From an uncultured Clostridia bacterium (GTDB taxonomy: Bacteria; Bacillota; Clostridia; Oscillospirales; Acutalibacteraceae), in assembly GCA_944382025.1 (NCBI GenBank), contig CALWMQ010000054.1, positions 1 to 17,324 of the forward strand: a stretch of 17,324 nt of DNA, written 5' to 3'. This document shows, one piece after another, positions 14,340 to 17,324 of the stretch. Position numbers and translations under genes: made by a program. The notes below the pieces were generated by a model, which did no database searches, was not told the origin of the DNA, and saw nothing but the letters and a program-made list of their open reading frames with translations. Position 1 is the first letter of the stretch; each line of letters begins with the position of its first letter.

Positions 14340-15785
14340 CTACTCCTTTTTCCCGCCGCTGTTATGCCTGGTAATGGGACGCCGGACGATCAGCGCCCAA
14401 AGAGCCTTGCGGTCAAAGGGAATTACGGGATAGAAATAACTGCGGCCTGATATGGTCTGGGTTGTCAGCAGAGTCACCAGCATCAAAGCTACCCCGCTGA
14501 TAAAACCCCAAAGGTTAAACAGGGCGGTCAGGATTAAAAACAGCATCCGGAACAGCTTAAAGGCATATCCTAATTCGAAACTGGGCTGGGTAAAATTGGC
14601 GACCGCCACAAACGCCATATACAGCAGTACCTCCGGCACAAACAGTCCCGCGCTCACCGCAAATTCCCCTAACAAAAGCGCTCCTACCACCCCAAACGCA
14701 TGGCTCAGCGCTCCCGGCGTGTTCAGGGAGGCCAGCTTGACTCCATCAATCATGACCTCCACAATCAGCAGCTGCAGGATAATGGGAACGGTATTGGGTT
14801 CTTTGATCTGTATAAACTCCAGCCAAGGGGGAATAAGCTCAGGATTTTTAATCAGCAAATACCACACCGGCGTTAAAAACAGGGTGAATAGAAAGACCAT
14901 GCTCCTCACCAGACGCAGGTAACTTCCCACTAACGGAGGAAAATAGTAATCATTGGTATCCTGGACAAAATCAAAAACCGCTGTAGGCAGGATCATGACC
15001 ACCGGTGTATTGTCCACTACGACCAGTATCCGCCCTTCCGCCACACAGGCGCAGGCGCAGTCAGGCCGCTCAGTATACCGGACCTTGGGGAACGGATTAT
15101 ACCACTGTTTCCGCAGCAGGCACTCAGCCAGGCTTTCCTGTCCCATGGTCAGGGATGGGATGTCCAGGCTTTGCAGCTTCTGCCGTAAATTCTCCAGCTG
15201 CTGGTGGTTAACCCGCTGATCCATATAGCACAGAACCACATCGGTTTTAGAAGTAGTACCAACCTGCATATACTCCATTGTCAGCTGAGGATCCCGGATC
15301 CTGCGGCGGATCAGAGCTGTATTGAACACCAGAGTTTCCACAAACCCATCCCGGGCGCCCCGAAGCACCCTGTCGTCATCCGGTTCGCCCATCCCTCTCA
15401 CCGGATAGGTCCTGGCGTCAATCATGATCCCCTTGCCATACCCCTCTATCAGCAGACACATGGGGCCGGATAATACTTGTACCGCTATTTCACTCGGGTC
15501 ATCCAGAACCCCTACTTCCACATACGGTACAAATTTACCTGTAAATTCCTCAGCGGTAGACAGCCCTGCCATATCCGCCGCCGTCAGGGACATGACATAT
15601 TCCAGGATCTTTTCCATAACGTCATCTTTGATAAAACCGTCCACGAAAAATAGTGTAGCTTGCCGCTGCCCGATTTCCATTTGCCGGGCAACCAGGTCAA
15701 AACTCTCCGATATCCTCAGCAGCCCTTCCAGCTGCTTTCTGTCGGTTTCATAATCGCCTGTCAACCGCCCCATTGCTTCCTGCAT
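14340..15785 (-). CDS. SpoVAF-like spore germination protein (GerA family)
   Basis: A 481-aa inner-spore-membrane protein of the GerA receptor A-subunit family. The N-terminal ~280 residues are soluble, with the family motif EPDDDRVLRGARDGFVET near 153-170 followed by LVFNTALIRRRIRDPQL. That wording resembles SpoVAF, an accessory germination protein tied to the SpoVA dipicolinate channel, more than the nutrient receptors GerAA/GerKA. The C-terminal half has about five hydrophobic segments with VEVMIDGVKLASLNTPGAL and FNLWGFISG. The ATG at 15785 has AGAGGTG seven bases upstream. No spoVA or gerB/gerC partner is adjacent. Expression in the forespore would be expected, but I could not find a convincing sigma-G promoter in the 155-bp divergent spacer. 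Confidence 0.85.
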   Translation of the reverse strand: MQEAMGRLTGDYETDRKQLEGLLRISESFDLVARQMEIGQRQATLFFVDGFIKDDVMEKILEYVMSLTAADMAGLSTAEEFTGKFVPYVEVGVLDDPSEIAVQVLSGPMCLLIEGYGKGIMIDARTYPVRGMGEPDDDRVLRGARDGFVETLVFNTALIRRRIRDPQLTMEYMQVGTTSKTDVVLCYMDQRVNHQQLENLRQKLQSLDIPSLTMGQESLAECLLRKQWYNPFPKVRYTERPDCACACVAEGRILVVVDNTPVVMILPTAVFDFVQDTNDYYFPPLVGSYLRLVRSMVFLFTLFLTPVWYLLIKNPELIPPWLEFIQIKEPNTVPIILQLLIVEVMIDGVKLASLNTPGALSHAFGVVGALLLGEFAVSAGLFVPEVLLYMAFVAVANFTQPSFELGYAFKLFRMLFLILTALFNLWGFISGVALMLVTLLTTQTISGRSYFYPVIPFDRKALWALIVRRPITRHNSGGKKE

Positions 15786-15880
15786 GGATACACACCTCTT
15801 CCATTGTTTCTAAAGTATGGAAATAGTGTATCCAGATTTTTGTTTCTTACGATATTTGAAAAATTTTCGCGGGAAAATGA

Positions 15881-15909
15881 TTGTATTTTTGCATCTTTCC
15901 TGATAAAAT
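15881..15909 (+). promoter_or_regulatory. Probable promoter of the DUF4190 protein gene
   Basis: TTGTAT at 15881-15886 and TAAAAT at 15904-15909, separated by 17 bp, 31 bp before the start codon. It lies in the spacer between divergent genes. Confidence 0.45.
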
Positions 15910-15940
15910 GAAATTAACGTTAGAATTGGAGGTTTTGAAG

Positions 15941-16591
15941 ATGGCAGACGATTTTAATTTCGGCAATGCCCCGGCTGGCGGTCAGCCGGATCTTCCCCAG
16001 CAGCCTCAGGCTCCGGCTCAGCCGGAAATATACGGGCAGAACCCACAAGCTCCTGCATCCCCTGACACACCCGCTGCTCAGCCTGTACAGCCCCCTATCC
16101 CCCCTCAGTACACAGCCCCTGCCGCCCCTCAATACGGCGCGCCTGCGCAGCAGCCCAGCCAGACTCCTGGTTGGCAGTATCCTGCCGGTCAGGTTCCTCC
16201 TGCGGCCCAACCGCCCATCCAACAGCCCTATACCCCCCCTCAGAGCACTTCTCAGTACAACTATTACCAGCAGCAGCAGCCTGGGTATACCCCACCCTAT
16301 TATCCCCCGGCAGTGAATCCCGGACCCATAGGAGAGCCAGAAAGCGGTAAAGCCACTGCCTCGCTGGTATTGGGTATCCTGTCCTTGACCATTTGCTGCG
16401 GTTCCGGTGTCCTTTCTATCATCGGACTGATCTTGGGTATTATCGCCAAAAAGGCAGGCAGCGGTGGCAAAGCCACAGCTGGTATTGTGCTGAACATCAT
16501 CGGTTTAGTGGCTTGTGTAATCGCGGTAATCTATGTCATTGCTGCCATATCTGCCGGCAATTTTTCCTATTATTATAATTTTAGATATTGA
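15941..16591 (+). CDS. Pro/Gln-rich DUF4190 domain membrane protein
   Basis: A 216-aa protein. Residues 1-132 are a disordered Pro/Gln/Ala/Tyr-rich stretch (QPQAPAQPE, PPQYTAPAAPQYGAP, YYQQQQPGYTPPYYPP) lacking a signal peptide. Residues 136-205 form a DUF4190 domain: GKATASLVLGILSLTICCGSG, then a glycine-rich helix ending in IIAKKAGSGGKATAGIVLN, and a last helix VACVIAVIYVIAA. This gives two main hydrophobic hairpins with the tail probably cytoplasmic. The function of DUF4190 proteins is not established; the layout resembles small membrane adaptors. The ATG at 15941 has GGAGG eight bases upstream, so a further upstream in-frame start is not needed. Monocistronic, with a terminator right after. 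Confidence 0.82.
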   Translation: MADDFNFGNAPAGGQPDLPQQPQAPAQPEIYGQNPQAPASPDTPAAQPVQPPIPPQYTAPAAPQYGAPAQQPSQTPGWQYPAGQVPPAAQPPIQQPYTPPQSTSQYNYYQQQQPGYTPPYYPPAVNPGPIGEPESGKATASLVLGILSLTICCGSGVLSIIGLILGIIAKKAGSGGKATAGIVLNIIGLVACVIAVIYVIAAISAGNFSYYYNFRY

Positions 16592-16601
16592 TTCCTTGAT
16601 G

Positions 16602-16640
16602 AAAGCAGGAGGCCAAAAAAACGCAGCCTCCTGCTTTAAC
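16602..16640 (+). terminator. Terminator of the DUF4190 gene
   Basis: A perfect 12-bp stem, AAAGCAGGAGGC (16602-16613) with GCCTCCTGCTTT (16626-16637), around an A-rich loop, followed by AACTTATTT. It begins 10 bp after the stop codon. Confidence 0.8.
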
Positions 16641-17218
16641 TTATTTCTCAATGCGTACCAACAGCTGACTGCTCAAAAAGGATACTCCTGCCTTTCCAGG
16701 GTGTCACCCTTCTGCGTTTCATCTGCTTGAGGGTTTAGTATTCTGCAGGATGCCACGGTGCTCTGCCCCTCGCCCCCGTCTCCCTTTGCGGTGCCCAAAA
16801 CCAATCTGCGCCGCACTTGCGGCTGTCGGTTTTGGCCGTAGCGCCAATCCCCGCTCGCTGTTTTCCGCCCTGTGGGTACTCCCAGATGTTGCCTTTTGAA
16901 AAGGGTGGGCGAAAACTTTTAGCCCGGTTTTTTGATGGAAGGGCATTGACATCGGTCCTTGTTTAGGCTGATTTTCACATCTTGCCATTCGATAGATATG
17001 TTGGTTTGGAGATGACTCAATAGGTTGTGATCGTCATAAATGCCAGGGCCATGGATTACTAGTCAGATTGGGTTTGCTAGCCGTGGCTATGATTCGGGCA
17101 GATTAAATGATTAGTTGCTCTCTTTACTGGTTTCGTACTCTTTCCGTTTCCCGTACACCGTATCCTGTCCCTCTTAACCACATATGTTATTCTTATGACA
17201 GTGACTATCGGCCAGACC
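16641..17218. other. Intergenic region with repeat copy C
   Basis: Apart from repeat copy C, I see nothing supportable between the DUF4190 terminator and the TnpA fragment at the right edge. 16921-17218 has no open frame with a start signal, no tRNA-like fold and no repeat shared with the rest of the window. Confidence 0.5.
16764..16920 (+). repeat. Dispersed intergenic repeat, copy C
   Basis: Third copy of the repeat; the 135-bp core is 16786-16920. It differs from copy B at 22 and copy A at 30 positions without gaps. In copy C the first stem-loop is the most complete: CCAAAACC pairs with GGTTTTGG around an inner GCCGC/GCGGC hairpin. The third stem is kept by G-U pairs. It lies 3' of the DUF4190 gene, beyond its terminator, in the same orientation. 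Confidence 0.87.
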
Positions 17219-17324
17219 TCAAATAATGATCCCCCTACCCGTAAACAGGTCGCATGGATCGTATATGCTTAACTGATCGTTTTCTCTATCCGCCTTCAGC
17301 TGATTCTCCATATACTCCTTTATG
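17219..17324 (-). CDS. tnpA: IS200/IS605-type transposase TnpA, C-terminus (cut by window edge)
   Basis: On the minus strand, a frame open from the right edge reads IKEYMENQLKADRENDQLS followed by IYDPCDLFTGRG and a stop at 17219-17221. This matches, as I remember it, the C-terminal block of IS200 TnpA (IQDYIKHQLEEDKMGEQLS... then PFTGR). In HUH/Y1 transposases this helix region carries or follows the catalytic-tyrosine helix. TnpA of this group is about 150 aa, so roughly 115 residues lie outside the window, and whether the gene is intact is unknown. An ATG at 17311 has AAGGAG only three bases upstream, too close, which favours read-in coding from the right rather than a 30-aa gene. An insertion-sequence end would be expected just left of 17219. 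Confidence 0.68.
   Translation of the reverse strand, partial: IKEYMENQLKADRENDQLSIYDPCDLFTGRGIII

Noticed and set aside
1..17324. CRISPR arrays, tRNA or rRNA genes, riboswitches
   Set aside because: No regularly spaced short repeats, no tRNA cloverleaf or TTCRANYC-type motif in context, no rRNA sequence, and no recognisable riboswitch core was found by eye.

Overview
The window looks like chromosome of an anaerobic, endospore-forming Firmicute of the Clostridia, most likely a gut Oscillospiraceae/Ruminococcaceae-type genome. The evidence is sporulation and germination genes (a SpoIIM-like protein and a SpoVAF/GerA-family protein), a clostridial ECF sigma/RsgI-like anti-sigma pair, AGGAGG-type ribosome binding sites, moderately GC-rich genes and AT-rich intergenic DNA. 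The genus assignment is inference.

Layout. (1) 1-1940, plus strand: the C-terminal half of a nucleoside hydrolase, then a DcuC-family permease, closed by a strong hairpin. (2) 1941-2470: non-coding, with two small perfect hairpins, copy A of a dispersed repeat and a sigma-A-like promoter. (3) 2471-4500: an ECF sigma factor overlapping by 4 bp a membrane anti-sigma factor with an RsgI-like segment and three PepSY repeats. (4) 4684-4935: an orphan 83-aa protein. (5) 4936-6036: AT-rich decayed DNA with a ruined IS200-type TnpA and a 23-bp direct repeat. (6) 6037-6420: a cysteine/alanine-rich coiled-coil-like protein. (7) 6897-8515, minus strand: spoIIM, interrupted by a frameshift at a 9-bp homopolymer, then a YesL/DUF624 membrane protein. 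(8) 8516-9021: a promoter, a hairpin and repeat copy B. (9) 9022-14117, minus strand: a housekeeping run in the order DUF951, prfA, Sua5/YwlC, coaE, lytic transglycosylase, M18 aminopeptidase, with a promoter before DUF951. (10) 14340-15785, minus: SpoVAF-like protein, divergent from a plus-strand Pro/Gln-rich DUF4190 protein (15941-16591). (11) 16592-17324: terminator, repeat copy C, unrecognised DNA, and the C-terminus of an IS200-type TnpA running off the right edge.

Functionally the window combines nucleoside salvage and transport, envelope signalling, translation and tRNA modification, CoA synthesis, peptidoglycan turnover and spore formation or germination. The most novel item is the dispersed repeat. 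Three copies share a 135-bp core that aligns without a single gap at about 78-84% identity (hand count). Each lies 3' of a gene in the same orientation as that gene. The core can form stem-loops in which several differences between copies preserve pairing. It looks like a structured intergenic element or non-coding RNA family rather than random debris.
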